Made by a program: the position numbers and the translations under genes. Shown in pieces: positions 54,101 to 63,336 of a DNA stretch of 64,000 bases. Each line of letters begins with the position of its first letter. Within the stretch, counting starts at the first letter, position 1. The notes under the pieces are model-generated. The model did no database searches. It had not been told where the DNA came from and saw only the letters and a program-made list of their open reading frames with translations. Location of the stretch: NCBI GenBank assembly GCA_946807835.1, contig OX327684.1:11928501-11992500 (forward strand), in the 5' to 3' direction. Source of the stretch: Ailanthus altissimus. Its lineage: Eukaryota; Streptophyta; Magnoliopsida; Sapindales; Simaroubaceae.

Positions 54101-56027
54101 TAGTACACAAAAGGGCCTCCTTGTACATAAGTACTATAAGGGGCTGTTGTGAAATTAAAGCTCTCTTGATCTCACACTTTTTTGCAATATAGTTATATCT
54201 TTCCTCTCGGGCTGCAACTCTCTCATTTTCATTTTCACCATGTTTCATGACTTTACCTTTCTCTTTTTCTCTCCTTTCATTTTCTTTTCTCGTAGCTATG
54301 GCTTCTCTCTCATTTTCTTTTCTCTTTTCACTCACTTTTTGCATCTTCAGTTGGTCTTGAAGAATTTGTTTTGGTGTTAATGGTACAAGTGTTATAGGCT
54401 GCTTCTTGATGATAAAAGAGTACCTGTTGGTGTAACCGTCATGCGTGACTCTTCTATCGAACTGCCATGGTCGTCCCAATAAGATGTGACATGCATGCAT
54501 AGGTACCACATCACAAAGTACCTCATCATCATATTTGCCAATGGAAAATGCCACCATCACCTGTTTGGTTACCTTGACTTCTCCGCAATTATTCAGCCAT
54601 TGAAGTCGGTATGGTCGTGGATGTTTCAAGGTAGGTAATGCCAATTTTTCTACTAATTCGGTGCTGGCAACATTGGTGCAACTCCCACCATCAACTATAA
54701 CGCTGCAAACTTTGTTGTTCACGAAACATCTAGTATGGAACAAGTTTTCTCGCTGATTGTTTTCTTCTTCCTTAACTTGTGCGCTAAGAGCTCGTCTTGC
54801 CACCAATGATTCTCCTTCTACTGCATATTGTCCTTCATAGTCATTTTCAAGAGGTAGCATATCATCCACTTCATCATCTTGCTCATCTTCCGACTCGATC
54901 TCCCCTTGAGTGTTGATCACCATTACCCTTTTGTTTGGACATTGGCTAGCTATATGTCCCCTACCTTGGCATTTAAAGCACTTAATGTCACGATTTCTTG
55001 AAGTTGTGGATTCAGTTTTCTCTTGTTTCAACGTCGCAGCTTGTTTGGCATCCTTAGATGGCTCAGACTTAGGCTTAGTTAATGAAAATTCATCTCTTTT
55101 AGGGGCTGGTCGCCATGAGTTTGTGGCAGCCATGCTTGATCCCCTTCGAACTATGTTCCTTCGCCTCAATTGTTGCTCAACTTTGATAGCTTGGTGCACC
55201 ATATCTGTCAACTCGACATAATGTTGCATCTCCACCATGTCCGCTATCTCTCGGTTTAAGCCATGCAAGAACCTAGCCATAGTGGCTTCTCTGTCCTCCT
55301 CTACATTTGCTTGGATCATAGCAACCTCCATTTCTTTATAGTATTCATCAACGCTCTTGGATCCTTGAGTTAGACGTTGCAACTTGTTATACAACTCCCG
55401 ATGGTAGTAGCTAGGAATGAAGCGTCTCCTCATGATGGCCTTCATCTCGTTCCACGTCTCAATAGGTCGTTCGTGATTTCTCCTCCTTTCCTTCAACAAT
55501 TGATCCCACCAAACAATAGCATAGTTAGTGAATTCAATTGCAGCCAATTTTACCTTTTTGGCCTCGGAATAGTTGTGACAATCGAAGATCATCTCTATCT
55601 TCATCTCCCATTCTAGATATGCCTCAGGATCATTTTTACCTTGAAAATGTGGAATCTTCACCTTAATGCTTCCCAAGTCATCATCTCGCCTAGGTATTCC
55701 CCTCCTAGCACCTATATCTCCAAATCCACGCCTAAATCTACCTTGGTTCATTGGTGGTTCATCCAGCTCATCCAACTCCTCTTCATCTCCAACATCTCCC
55801 CTTTGTACTCCTGGTTGCACTCGCCTAGGTGGTTGCCCAATGGGCGAGTTTTGATGCTGCCCTAAATTTTCCAGCCGGTCCATTCTTTCGTGAATTTGCT
55901 CTAATTCGGTTCTCATCATCCGCCTCATTTCACCCAATAATGCCTGCAACTGTAGGTTAGGATTGGTTGGTTGTTGTACCTCTTCATTTGAGTTTTCTTG
56001 ATTGTGTAACATGTTTAGAATCTGCAA
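51141..56027 (-). CDS. D gag-pol polyprotein (1628 aa)
   Basis: A single open frame. Gag: N-terminal coiled-coil-like [24 protein letters not shown] (30-53), capsid about 115-285 ([32 protein letters not shown]), CCHC knuckle C350-C353-H358-C363. Protease: D446 in [15 protein letters not shown] about 650-885 with YFDD at 842-845. RNase H: D991, E1028, D1053, D1096. Integrase: finger H1172, H1179, C1209, C1212; catalytic D1241, D1302 and E1338 (D-D35-E); C-terminal [11 protein letters not shown] (1448-1458). No classical chromodomain is evident; the tail GPITRLRAK (1569-1577) is encoded in the LTR (residues about 1532-1628). A Lys/Glu-rich linker (560-612) separates protease from RT. The start at 56027 lies 24 bases after the conserved leader block. 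All domains share one frame, so proteolysis by its own protease is expected. Confidence 0.96.
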   Translation of the reverse strand: MQILNMLHNQENSNEEVQQPTNPNLQLQALLGEMRRMMRTELEQIHERMDRLENLGQHQNSPIGQPPRRVQPGVQRGDVGDEEELDELDEPPMNQGRFRRGFGDIGARRGIPRRDDDLGSIKVKIPHFQGKNDPEAYLEWEMKIEMIFDCHNYSEAKKVKLAAIEFTNYAIVWWDQLLKERRRNHERPIETWNEMKAIMRRRFIPSYYHRELYNKLQRLTQGSKSVDEYYKEMEVAMIQANVEEDREATMARFLHGLNREIADMVEMQHYVELTDMVHQAIKVEQQLRRRNIVRRGSSMAATNSWRPAPKRDEFSLTKPKSEPSKDAKQAATLKQEKTESTTSRNRDIKCFKCQGRGHIASQCPNKRVMVINTQGEIESEDEQDDEVDDMLPLENDYEGQYAVEGESLVARRALSAQVKEEENNQRENLFHTRCFVNNKVCSVIVDGGSCTNVASTELVEKLALPTLKHPRPYRLQWLNNCGEVKVTKQVMVAFSIGKYDDEVLCDVVPMHACHILLGRPWQFDRRVTHDGYTNRYSFIIKKQPITLVPLTPKQILQDQLKMQKVSEKRKENEREAIATRKENERREKEKGKVMKHGENENERVAAREERYNYIAKKCEIKRALISQQPLIVLMYKEALLCTNDLAGSLPSNIISLLQKFDDVFLEEVPSGLPPIRGIEHQIDFIPGATIPNRPAYRSNPEETKELQQQVNELMEKGYIRESMSPCAVPVLLVPKKDGTWRMCVDCRAINDITVKYRHPIPRLDDMLDELHGSCVFSKIDLKSGYHQIRMKEGDEWKTAFKTKYGLYEWLVMPFGLINAPSTFMRLMNHVLRAFIGKFVVVYFDDILIYSKSLDAHVDHLKLVLEVLRKERLFANLKKCTFCTDKLVFLGFVVSSKGIEVDDEKVKAIHDWPTPTSVTQVRSFHGLASFYRRFVRDFSSIAAPLTEVIKKNVPFKWGDEQEKAFKLIKEKLTNAPLLVLPNFTKTFEIECDASGIGIGGVLMQEGRPVAYFSEKLNGAVLKYSTYDKELYALVRTLETWQHYLWPKEFVIHTDHESLKHLKGQHKLNRRHASWVEFIETFPYVIKYKQGKENVVADALSRRYALLSTLDAKLLGFDYIKELYANDSDFGDLFKICTKRASGKFYLHDNFLFRENKLCVPHSSLRELLVREAHGGGLMGHFGVAKTLGVLHEHFFWPHMKRDVERICARCITCRQAKSRHQPHGLYTPLPIPNAPWVDISMDFVLGLPRTKKGRDSVFVVVDRFSKMAHFIACHKTDDASHIADLFFKEIVRLHGMPRTIVSDRDSRFLSYFWKTLWGKLGTKLLFSTTCHPQTDGQTEVVNRTLSTLLRAIIQKNLKTWEDCLPHVEFAYNRCVHSATKFSPFEIVYGFNPLTPLDLTPLPFSERVNLDGKKKADFIKQIHEKAKQNIEWRTEQYAKQANKGRKKVVFEPGDWVWLHMRKDRFPEQRRSKLLPRGDGPFRILERINDNAYKIELPGEYGVSASFNVSDLSPFDIGDDANDDLRTNLLQEGENDANDIAQPIRIQDKEFARGLGRAQVHQSHDTLSLPNGPITRLRAKQFKEALNGLIQQVCGRANTWRPSISPNTFQINPNQIQGNLITLIKAEFLES
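51433..51445 (-). promoter_or_regulatory. D polypurine tract
   Basis: The minus strand reads AAGAGGGGGAGAA directly before the 3' LTR, the usual plus-strand primer for second-strand synthesis. It lies inside the pol frame, encoding part of LQEGEN. Confidence 0.93.
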
Positions 56028-56553
56028 AAAATACAGTTAAGGCCTCACAAGCACTCCCTCACGTGTTTCACTCAAGAAAATTTACTTACTCTCGTGTTTA
56101 GCACTCAAACGGCTTTTACCCTCTTATGTTCTCACCTCTCTTTGCCTTTTTCCACTCACGTGTCTTCTTTTAACCCTTAATCAGACTAAAACAATAATCA
56201 AGATTCAAGTGGCAATTCAATATGAGAATCAACCGAGACAAGTCACGCGATTCAAGAATACATCCTTAAGAAAATGATGCTAGTAACATACGTGAGAAAT
56301 TTGGTTCAAAGTTGTAGACAAACTGATGAAATTCAAAATTTAGAATTTGCAACAAATTTCTGGCCTTTCCTTTTGTTTCTATTTTTTTTTCTATCCTTTT
56401 TTTCTTTTCTTTTTTTTTTTCTTCTTTTTTTTTTTCTTCTTTTTTTTTTTCTAAATCAGAAACCAGAGATAAAATAAAATACGAATTTATGTAAAGATAA
56501 ATGGAACAATGAAATAAAATAAAATGATAATTCAAACTTGCCTTGAAACCAAA
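56028..56553 (-). other. D untranslated leader
   Basis: Between the primer site and gag ATG (526 bases). It contains the conserved leader block (56052-56075, element sense TTGAGTGAAACACGTGAGGG) and a long purine tract (A/G-only on the minus strand, about 56383-56452). The tract opens a spurious Lys/Glu-rich frame; I do not consider it a gene. Confidence 0.85.
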
Positions 56554-56565
56554 GCTCTGATACCA
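56554..56565 (-). promoter_or_regulatory. D primer binding site (tRNA-iMet)
   Basis: GCTCTGATACCA on the plus strand, perfect complement of TGGTATCAGAGC, separated by AA from the 5' LTR. Confidence 0.96.
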
Positions 56566-56567
56566 AA

Positions 56568-57458
56568 TGATATGAACCTTGCCAACAATGTGACAAAACC
56601 CAGCACCACAATATGGAATTGAACCCGAGATCTTCAAGACGCAGGTTTGACGAGTCTTAACCCTTGAGTTAGCAAACCAAGAACCAAGACTATGGATGGA
56701 TATAGGACGCCACACCAAGAAACCCCAAGGACACTTCAAGAAATCTAGGTGATAAGTCCGGTTGTTTGAACGCCACAAGAACAAGCTTGATAAGTTCAAG
56801 TCCTTTCAAGAATGAAAGAAGAACACAAAAACTCTCAAATATTATTGTCTGAAATCTGTCCTCCCACTCTCAATCTCCATGGTATTTATAGAGACCATAA
56901 GAGATGTCAAGTTACAACTTTCAAATACAAATTCAAACTTACAACTAATATAACAACAAAATTCAAACTTAATCAAATTTCCAGAAAACATGCCTAAATC
57001 AAAGGGATTAGGATTTCTTGAATATTCAAATTTCCAGAAAGCATGGTTTCCTTGAATATTCAAATTTTCCAGAAAACATGCCTAAATCAAAGGAATTATG
57101 TTTCCTTGAATATTCAAATTTCCAGAAAACATGCCTAAATCAAAGGAATTATGTTTCCTTGAATATTCAACTTTCCAGAAATTCTGCCTTAATCAAAGTG
57201 ATTAGGTTTCCTTGAATCTGATTTGGATTGATTTGAAATGTATTTGGGCTTATGCTAGGCCTCCATGTGTTTGCCCTCCCACAAACTTGTTGAATCAGCC
57301 CATTTAATGCTTCTTTAAATTGCTTGGCTCTAAGTCTTGTGATTGGCCCATTTGGCAAACTTAATGTATCATGTGATTGATGGACTTGAGCCCTTCCAAG
57401 CCCACGTGCGAATTCTTTGTCTTGTATGCGTATAGGCTGTGCAATGTCGTTTGCATCA
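56568..57458 (-). repeat. D 5' LTR
   Basis: 891 bp, no difference found from the 3' LTR. It would provide the promoter: TATA block on the minus strand at about 56882-56895, tandem-repeat U3 at 56976-57219, twin hairpins in the transcribed part at 56706-56796. Confidence 0.98.
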
Positions 57459-58655
57459 TCTTATTTGGACATTCACAAGCAATATGCCCATTTCCCAAGC
57501 ACTTGAAACACTTGATGTCTCGCGACCTCCTAGGAAATTGAGGTTCAAATACCTTCTCCATTCCTTTCAACGAACCTGAACTAGCACTTCCCTTGCTAAA
57601 CTCCATTTTCTCATCACACTTAAGTGTGTTTGATGTTCGGGTATGTGAAGAAACAGCCTTTGTATGACATCCTCTTTTCTGCTGTCTTTCTTATTTAGTT
57701 GCAAGTTTTATGACATCCTCAAGAAATATGAAGGGCTGTAACTCAACAACATTAGCTATATCCCTTTTCAATCCATCAAGAAATCTAGCTATTGTTTGCT
57801 CTTGAGGTTCATTCAAATCATAGCAAATTAGCAACAGCTCAAATTCTTTCACATACTCCTCTAAACTCAAGGAACCTTGCCGCAAAGTCTAGAGTTTGAT
57901 GTATAATTCTTGTTTATAGTAATTCGGAATAAATCTCTTCTTCATTAATCTCTTCATAAGTGGCTAGCTAGTAATTTCTTCTTCTTCATCCCTTCTTTGT
58001 TGAGCTTTTAAGTTTTCCCACTACAAAAGTGCGTAATCGGTAAACTTAAGTGCTGCTACCTTACACTTCTTTGCCTCAGGGTACTCATGCCAATCAAACA
58101 CCCTTTCTACCTTATGAACCCATTCAAAATACTCCTCAGGAGAACTAGTACCTCTAAATGGTGGTATATTAAGTTTGATACCACTTGTAGGGTCATTTTG
58201 CTGCCTCTTTATCCTACTCCTATCTTCAGCCTCATCATCCCTATTTGGCTCATCTCCAGCATCCCCTAGGTCATTCCGAGGTACCCTACGCCCTACCTGC
58301 CTTTGTTGGGGTTGTAAAGTATTTCTTTGCATCATTTCTATAATTGCAGCAAGTTGTCCACGAATTTCAGTAATCTCACCTCGAAATTCATCATGAAGTC
58401 GTTGTAAACCCATGAGTTGAGCTTGTTCTAAACTCAATCCCTTTGGTTCTCTACTTGCATCATCTTCAACCATTATTAACAAACACCCCAAACAAGTATG
58501 AACAATGAACAACACAACCAGTAGCTAAAAAACACTTCTCAAACTGAATTTTTCACCAATTCAGTAAATAAAATCAGATAGCAACAATTGACTCAAATCC
58601 AAAATTTCTAGGTTCAGGAACAACTTAATTCAGCCAAATCATCTCCAATCCAGAA
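57459..58655 (-). pseudogene. A4 gag and partial leader, right of D
   Basis: Minus strand. 57464-57606: knuckle CFKCLGNGHIACECPN, SASSGSLKGMEKVFEPQFPRRSRDIK. 57691-57885: SLEEYVKEFELLLICYDLNEPQE, LDGLKRDIANVVELQ. 58021-58515: gag N-terminus (MVEDDASREPKGLSLEQAQ, HDEFRGEITEIRGQLAAIIEMMQR, YFEWVHKVERVFDWHEYPEAKK). Stops at about 57690, 57887 and 57966 break it. The leader (58516-58655) ends abruptly at CAGAAACTA, where the B-derived patch begins. Confidence 0.9.
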
Positions 58656-59559
58656 ACTATTTGGTATGCTTGAACTCAGAATGAGATCAATTTGATGTTC
58701 AATTCCTCTAATTGGTGGCAAACCATTAGGAACATCTACGGGAAAGAGATCCTCAATTTCCTGCAAAAGATTAACAATAACACTAGGAAAACTTTTGTCA
58801 ATTTCGTTAGAAATAATTAAAACATCCTTGTACATAAGTACAAGTAAGGGCTGTCTCACGGTTAATGCTTTCTTCACATCACTCATTTTTGCATAAAAAC
58901 TCATTTTTCTTTCACTCAAGTCTTCCTTGTTTTCTCTCCCTTTGTGTTTCCCATTGCTCTCATTTTTAACACTCATCTCACCTTTTTTGTTTGTCTCTCT
59001 TTCTTGCTTCCTTCCCAAAGTTTCGGTTAATGAAGATTCAAACTCTTAATATTGTTTTTTGTATGCGTATTTGATCTTCAAAAATTGTTTTTGGAGGCAA
59101 AGGTCCAAGTTGGTATTTCTGCCCTTCCATGATCAAAGAATAACAGTTTTTAAACCCATCATGCATTACCCTTCGATCATATTGCCATGGTCTCCCCAAC
59201 AACACGTGACCAGCATACATGGGTACCACATTACACCAAACCTCACCTAATATCTACCAATTGAAAAAGAAACTAACACTTGCCGATTTACCTTCACAAC
59301 ACCACTATCATTCAACCATTGTAACTTGTACGGTCTTGGATGTTTAATAGTAGATAATTTCAGTTTCTCCACAACCAATGTACTTGCCACATTTGTACAA
59401 CTTCCGCTATCAACAATCACATTACACAACTTGTTAGCAATCAAACAATGAGTATAAAACAAATTTTCATATTGCTCACCATGTTCATTAATTTTATTTT
59501 GCAAACTAAGTGTGCGTTGTACAACCAAATTTTCTCCTCTAACATACTCTACATCACTA
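58656..59559 (-). pseudogene. Family B protease/RT patch inside A4
   Basis: About 900 bp of B sequence replacing A4's inner leader, primer site and the inner part of its 5' LTR. It matches B1 45352-46255, and where it overlaps B3 (1-335) it is closer to B3 than to B1. Minus-strand content: the start of RT (58614-59018: [43 protein letters not shown]) and protease (59038-59555: [36 protein letters not shown]). Both junctions lie in a shared ACTA (58656-58659 and 59556-59559). Confidence 0.88.
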
Positions 59560-60209
59560 GAAAGAAGCCTTGATAAGTCAATGGACGCCACAAGGATCAA
59601 TTTAGGATTGACGCCACACTCTTGGTGATCAAAGAGTGATAAGTCAGTACTTATCTTCAAGAGTTGAAAAGAAACTTGAGAAGATAAATGTTGAGAGAAA
59701 AAGATCTTCTTTTTCGTGCATGAAATTCCAGAATGAGGCAACTGCCTCTATAAGACTTTAACATGCCTTATATAGGCTTACAAAATGAGGAAAAACCCTA
59801 ATATTACCTAATGAACTTAAAAAGCTCAAAATAAGCCCAATATAACTTAATAATTTAAAATAAAGCTAAACAAGTTCAAAATGGTCTAAATACATAAAAA
59901 TAGCAACATAAGGAGTAAATTAAGCCCAATAGCATGAAAAGAAAGCCCTCAGCTGCCTCTTTAAGCCCAAAGTCACCAAACATCTCTAAATCACGTCCCA
60001 ATCTCTAATTGAAGACAAATAAACACATTTAGCTCATTTCCATTCAGATTGCAAGCTTCTAATCCCATAGAAGCTTCAATAGCTCCAATTTGACTACTTA
60101 TGATCCTTTGAAGTTGTTTAGCCTTAGCCCTTGTTATTGGATAATCTGAAACATCCTTTATGTTCAGTTCACCTTCTTGAGTTGATTTAGAACCTTCATG
60201 ATGCACATC
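59560..60209 (-). repeat. A4 5' LTR, truncated
   Basis: 650 bp of A LTR from AAAGAAGCCTTGATAAG to GCACATCA. It lacks the part adjoining the primer site, but keeps the TATA block (minus strand about 59766-59776) and the twin hairpins (59568-59645). Followed by ATGCC. Confidence 0.92.
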
Positions 60210-60918
60210 AATGCCCAAGGCACTTAAAACACTTAATGCCTCTAGTTTGATTAGGTTGATTCTCACCTCTACCCTTGCTGCCTATCTCATTTTTTCTTTT
60301 ATTGTTAGGGACAAATCTCCTCCTCATGATTTGTTTCATCTCCATCCAAGTCTCTACGGGTCTTTCACCATTTCTACGCCTGTCTCTGCATAATTTATCC
60401 CACCAAACAATAGAATAATCACAAAATTCAACAGCGGCTAGTTTTACCTTTTTCTCTTCGGAGTAGTTATGACATTCAAAGATCAGCTCAACTTTTCGTT
60501 CCCACTCCAAATAGGCCTCCGGATTGTTCCTCCCTTGAAAAGAAGGAATTTTCATTTTGATGCTGCCTATGTTTTGGTCCACACCATCAAAACGTCCTCT
60601 TCTAATTTGTCTCCTAGGATTAACATTTTAAGCGATTATGGTAGCTTGGCCATCATTTGTATCTTTTCCACCATCATATACATCATTGATAAAAGGTGGT
60701 TGTCTTCCTTGCTGTGGTTCTCCCTGCAATTTGGTAATTGCTTCATCATGTCTTTCTAGATGATCTTTTACATCCCCAATCACTTGAATTGATCGTTCAA
60801 ATTGTTGCTGCATTGCTTGAATCATCATATCATTTGAGGAAGAACTCACATCTTTATCTTTGTTAGACAAGTTTAAAAATCTGATGAAAAAAATATATAT
60901 TAGAACAACCTCTCTCAA
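60210..60918 (-). pseudogene. B1 gag, right of A4
   Basis: Minus strand. 60208-60582: capsid [52 protein letters not shown], then a deletion of about 390 bp relative to B3 that joins RRRFVPNN directly to KRKNEIGSKGRGENQ and GIKCFKCLGH. 60628-60918: gag N-terminus (MMIQAMQQQFERSIQVIGDVKDHLERHDEAI). It contains the empty target sites for the solo LTR at 520 (CCTAT, 60281-60285) and for A5 (GTGGT, 60714-60718). Confidence 0.88.
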
Positions 60919-61443
60919 TCACTCCCTCACGTGTTTCACTCAATGATTTCACACCACTCGTGTTTCACACAATTATTTGGCTTTTCTCGATGCTAATCTC
61001 ACCACTCTTGTTTTGTTCTTTGGGTTCTTAGATTAACTAAGATCCTTAAACAAACAATTCAGATTATGGCAAATTCAATAGAGTGAAATTTGGTAGGTCT
61101 AAGAAAGCAGACAAAAGATAATTCAATACCACGAACAAAGTTTAAAATTGAAATATTACAAGCAAAGATTAGAACTGAAATATCAATTTCTATCCTAACA
61201 AGAATTTTTGTCTGTTTTGGTTAAAAAAGTTAAAATTTTAAATACTTCCTAAACCGAAACAAGTAATCATATGATTATAGAGAGATTTCTGTATTTTGTT
61301 CTTTTATAATCTGCTGAAAATAATAAGAATAACCTCAAGAAGCACAACAATTAAGATATGGTGCTAAAAAAGAAACAAGAAACGAAGTGATAACTAAAAG
61401 AAACAACAAATAAATTGATACGCAAACCTCAAACTTGAGCCAA
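60919..61443 (-). other. B1 untranslated leader
   Basis: About 525 AT-rich bases without coding potential. The conserved leader block is at 60920-60943 next to gag. I see nothing else distinctive. Confidence 0.8.
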
Positions 61444-61455
61444 GCTCTGATACCC
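61444..61455 (-). promoter_or_regulatory. B1 primer binding site, one mismatch
   Basis: GCTCTGATACCC on the plus strand, corresponding to GGGTATCAGAGC; the first base differs from the initiator-Met site TGGTATCAGAGC. An AA spacer precedes the LTR at 61458, as in C and D. Confidence 0.85.
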
Positions 61456-61457
61456 AA

Positions 61458-62359
61458 TGGTGGAAATCATTAATTTTGACAACCATATACCCCAATAACT
61501 AGATAGCTATGATACACATGGAATGCAAATTAACACCCTCCAACAAATTGAAACAAACCCGATCATTCAAGAATGAAGTAAGAGAAACTATTCTAATACT
61601 TAATCAATGGAATGATCATAAAATAATTAGAACAGTACTTTGATTTCCCCAAAACGCCACAAACTATGAAAGTTGATAAGTTTAATGAAAAATAAAGATT
61701 TGAAGGATTTGAATGCCACAAGTTGAATAAATTTGATAAGTTCCAAAGTTCATGCCTGCAGGAACTTAAAAACAAAACACTCTCAAGTGCTCCAAACTTT
61801 GTATATCACAAAATTTTCTTCCTCATGAAAAAAACCAGCCTTGTTTATATAGAACAAAGGCTAAGAACAGTTACAAATTACACCATTTAAGATAATTGCA
61901 GCATAACTCCTTTATAACTCCTTTATAACTCCTTTTGTAACTCCTTTGCATTTAACTTCAACTTGTACACCACATTATATTAATCATATCTGATCATGCT
62001 CCTTAATCACATCTGATCCATTGAACCTTAATTTGCACTCCATAGCACCTGATCACCAACATGGCCGAATGGCCTTTTTATTCTTCAAGATAAGCTAAAA
62101 ACTTCATTCTAATAGGGCTGCACTCTTGTCTTCATGATTTTGACTTGCTTGAATCATGTTGACCATTTTAGATTCTTCTTGCATCCTTAGAACCTTGACC
62201 GAAACTTGACTAGCTTGCTCATTTCAAATGTTTTCCATTAAACAAGTTAAGGCTTCTTTCATTCTTTTAGCTTTAGCTCTTGTCATTGGTTCTCCATGAA
62301 CGTTTAAAGGATCTTTTCCAACCTTAGCCAAATGGTGATCAACTTGCTGGTTCTCATCA
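61458..62359 (-). repeat. B1 5' LTR
   Basis: 902 bp; element-sense TGATGAGAACC (62359) to GATTTCCACCA (61458). About 30 bp shorter than the 3' LTR, mainly because it has fewer TAACTCCTTT units (61913-61949). TATA block CTATATAAAC (minus strand) near 61843-61852. Pol tail about 62235-62305. Confidence 0.92.
61652..61742 (-). other. Twin hairpin element, family B version
   Basis: Minus strand: 61712-61742 is AAC-TTAT-CAAA, loop, CTTG-TGGC-ATT (the 41206 LTR copy reads CAAG and GTT). 61652-61683 is AAAC-TTAT-CAA, loop, TTG-TGGC-GTTT. The outer pair AAAC/GTTT replaces GAC/GTC of A, again on both sides. Confidence 0.6.
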
Positions 62360-62541
62360 AGGTATGTGCATAAGAGCATGAATCATCCTTCTATTACAAT
62401 ATTACTTGTGCCAAAGAATGATGGGTTATGTAAGATGTGTGTTCATTATTGCACTATCAAAAATATTACTTCAAAGTTCAAGAAAGTTGTATTTGAGCTT
62501 AGTACAGATTTGAGGACAAATCCTTTTCAAGAGGGGGGGAA
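62360..62541 (+). pseudogene. C3 fused RT/tail remnant, right of B1
   Basis: Plus strand: NHPSITILLVPKNDG, then a jump to FKKVVFEL and DLRTNPFQEGGNDAN, the same joint as in C1 and C2. The purine tract GAGGGGGGGAA (62531-62541) adjoins the 3' LTR. Confidence 0.88.
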
Positions 62542-63194
62542 TGATGCGAACTAGGTTGCCAAAAAATCACAAGGTTCATTGAACATCCATATGTGATGGG
62601 GAACAACGACACAGTAGCTCATGTAAGTAGTCCATGTGATGTGAAGTCTCAATACTGGTAGTTGTTAGTAGTTATAAGATTTTATTAATTGTTATAATTA
62701 GTGCTAGCATTCTAAGTGCTTAGTTTATTGGTAGTAGTTGTAAGTTTTTATTAATTGTTGTAACAAGTGCTAGAATCATAAGTGCCTAAGTTTTTAGTAG
62801 TAATTGGTAATTAATAGTTGTAAGTATTCATTAATTGCAGTAATAAATGTTAGACATCCAAGAGGTCTCAATAAAAATATGAGAGATGAGGGAGAACGAA
62901 AGCAAAATTGATGATATTAATGTTGAGGGCTTTTCTCTTAAGTTCTTCAAAGAACTTATATTAGAACTTATTAAGATTTTATTTTGTGGTGTTCTTTCAA
63001 ACTTATCACACTCAACTTCTTAACTATCTTAAATGTGGCATCTAAAATCTTCTTATACCTATGATTTTTATCTCTTATAGATAACGGGTCAATATTCTTG
63101 TTTTTGTTTGTATAAAAATTTGATTAGAACAATCCTTGGGCAAAGGAATTTCATTTAGCGTCAGGTCTCACTTTTTTTTTTTAGGTTCACATCA
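62542..63194 (+). repeat. C3 3' LTR
   Basis: 653 bp, TGATGCGAAC to GTTCACATCA. It has the about 80-bp tandem repeats (62650-62855) and hairpins in which both stem sides changed to wobble pairs (TAAG with TTTG, about 62955-62985). Confidence 0.93.
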
Positions 63195-63336
63195 TCATTA
63201 ACTTCCATCTTTTCACTCGTGTTCTCTTTTTTTTTTCCTCTTGGCTTCTCCCTCTTTACTCTATTTTTCATGCTTGGCCACTTTTTCTTTTTCCAACTCA
63301 CTCTCTTTTTTTAACCTCATTTGATCTTCACATATT
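63195..63336 (-). pseudogene. B-like protease-RT linker fragment (B4)
   Basis: Pyrimidine-rich on the plus strand; the minus strand reads as a Lys/Glu-rich stretch (EDQMRLKKESELEKEKVAKHE). It resembles the linker between protease and RT in B1 and D. It is the host of the last A LTR. Short and without a clear frame, so the assignment is tentative. Confidence 0.55.

Larger units (their letters stand above)
50542..57458 (-). mobile_element. D: intact, very young Ty3/gypsy element
   Basis: 6917 bp, minus strand. LTRs 50542-51432 and 56568-57458, 891 bp each, identical in my base-by-base reading. Target duplication TCTTA at 50537-50541 and 57459-57463; A2 shows the empty site at 28656-28660. A perfect primer site, a clear polypurine tract and one open polyprotein of 1628 codons with all catalytic residues. 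This is the innermost and most recent insertion of the nest and the only element here that looks autonomous. Confidence 0.98.
46375..60209 (-). mobile_element. A4: family A element holding D and a B-derived patch
   Basis: Minus strand. 3' LTR 46375-47164, pol 47165-50541, intact D at 50542-57458, the rest of gag and part of the leader 57464-58655, a B-derived patch 58656-59559, and a 5' LTR missing its inner about 140 bp (59560-60209). Target copies ATGCT (46370-46374) and ATGCC (60211-60215); the empty site ATGCC is in B3 at 447-451. Its primer site is gone. Without D and the patch it would be about 6 kb. Confidence 0.92.
41206..62359 (-). mobile_element. B1: family B element, complete but twice interrupted
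   Basis: Minus strand. LTRs 41206-42137 and 61458-62359. Target copies AAGTA (41201-41205) and AGGTA (62360-62364) differ at one base; C2 has the empty site AGGTA at 23292-23296. Removing the solo A LTR (43862-44570) and A4 (46375-60209) leaves about 6.6 kb with gag, protease, RT, RNase H and integrase in order. The coding region is broken at several points. It contains two independent A insertions, so it predates them. Confidence 0.93.
39842..63194 (+). mobile_element. C3: family C element hosting the four-level nest
   Basis: Plus strand. Truncated 5' LTR (39842-40098), perfect primer site, leader and gag scraps (40113-41205), interruption by B1 (41206-62359), the rest of the internal remnant (62360-62541) and full 3' LTR (62542-63194). 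The outermost layer of the nest. Without B1 the internal region is about 1.29 kb, like C1 and C2, with the same deletion joints. Confidence 0.88.

Noticed and set aside
51565..55865. Many 60-100-codon plus-strand frames opposite the D polyprotein
   Set aside because: They are antisense shadows of a continuous 1628-codon frame carrying recognisable domains.
56266..56799. 177-codon minus-strand frame with a long Lys/Glu run
   Set aside because: The run is translation of a purine tract in the D leader and LTR; no homology and no sensible start context.
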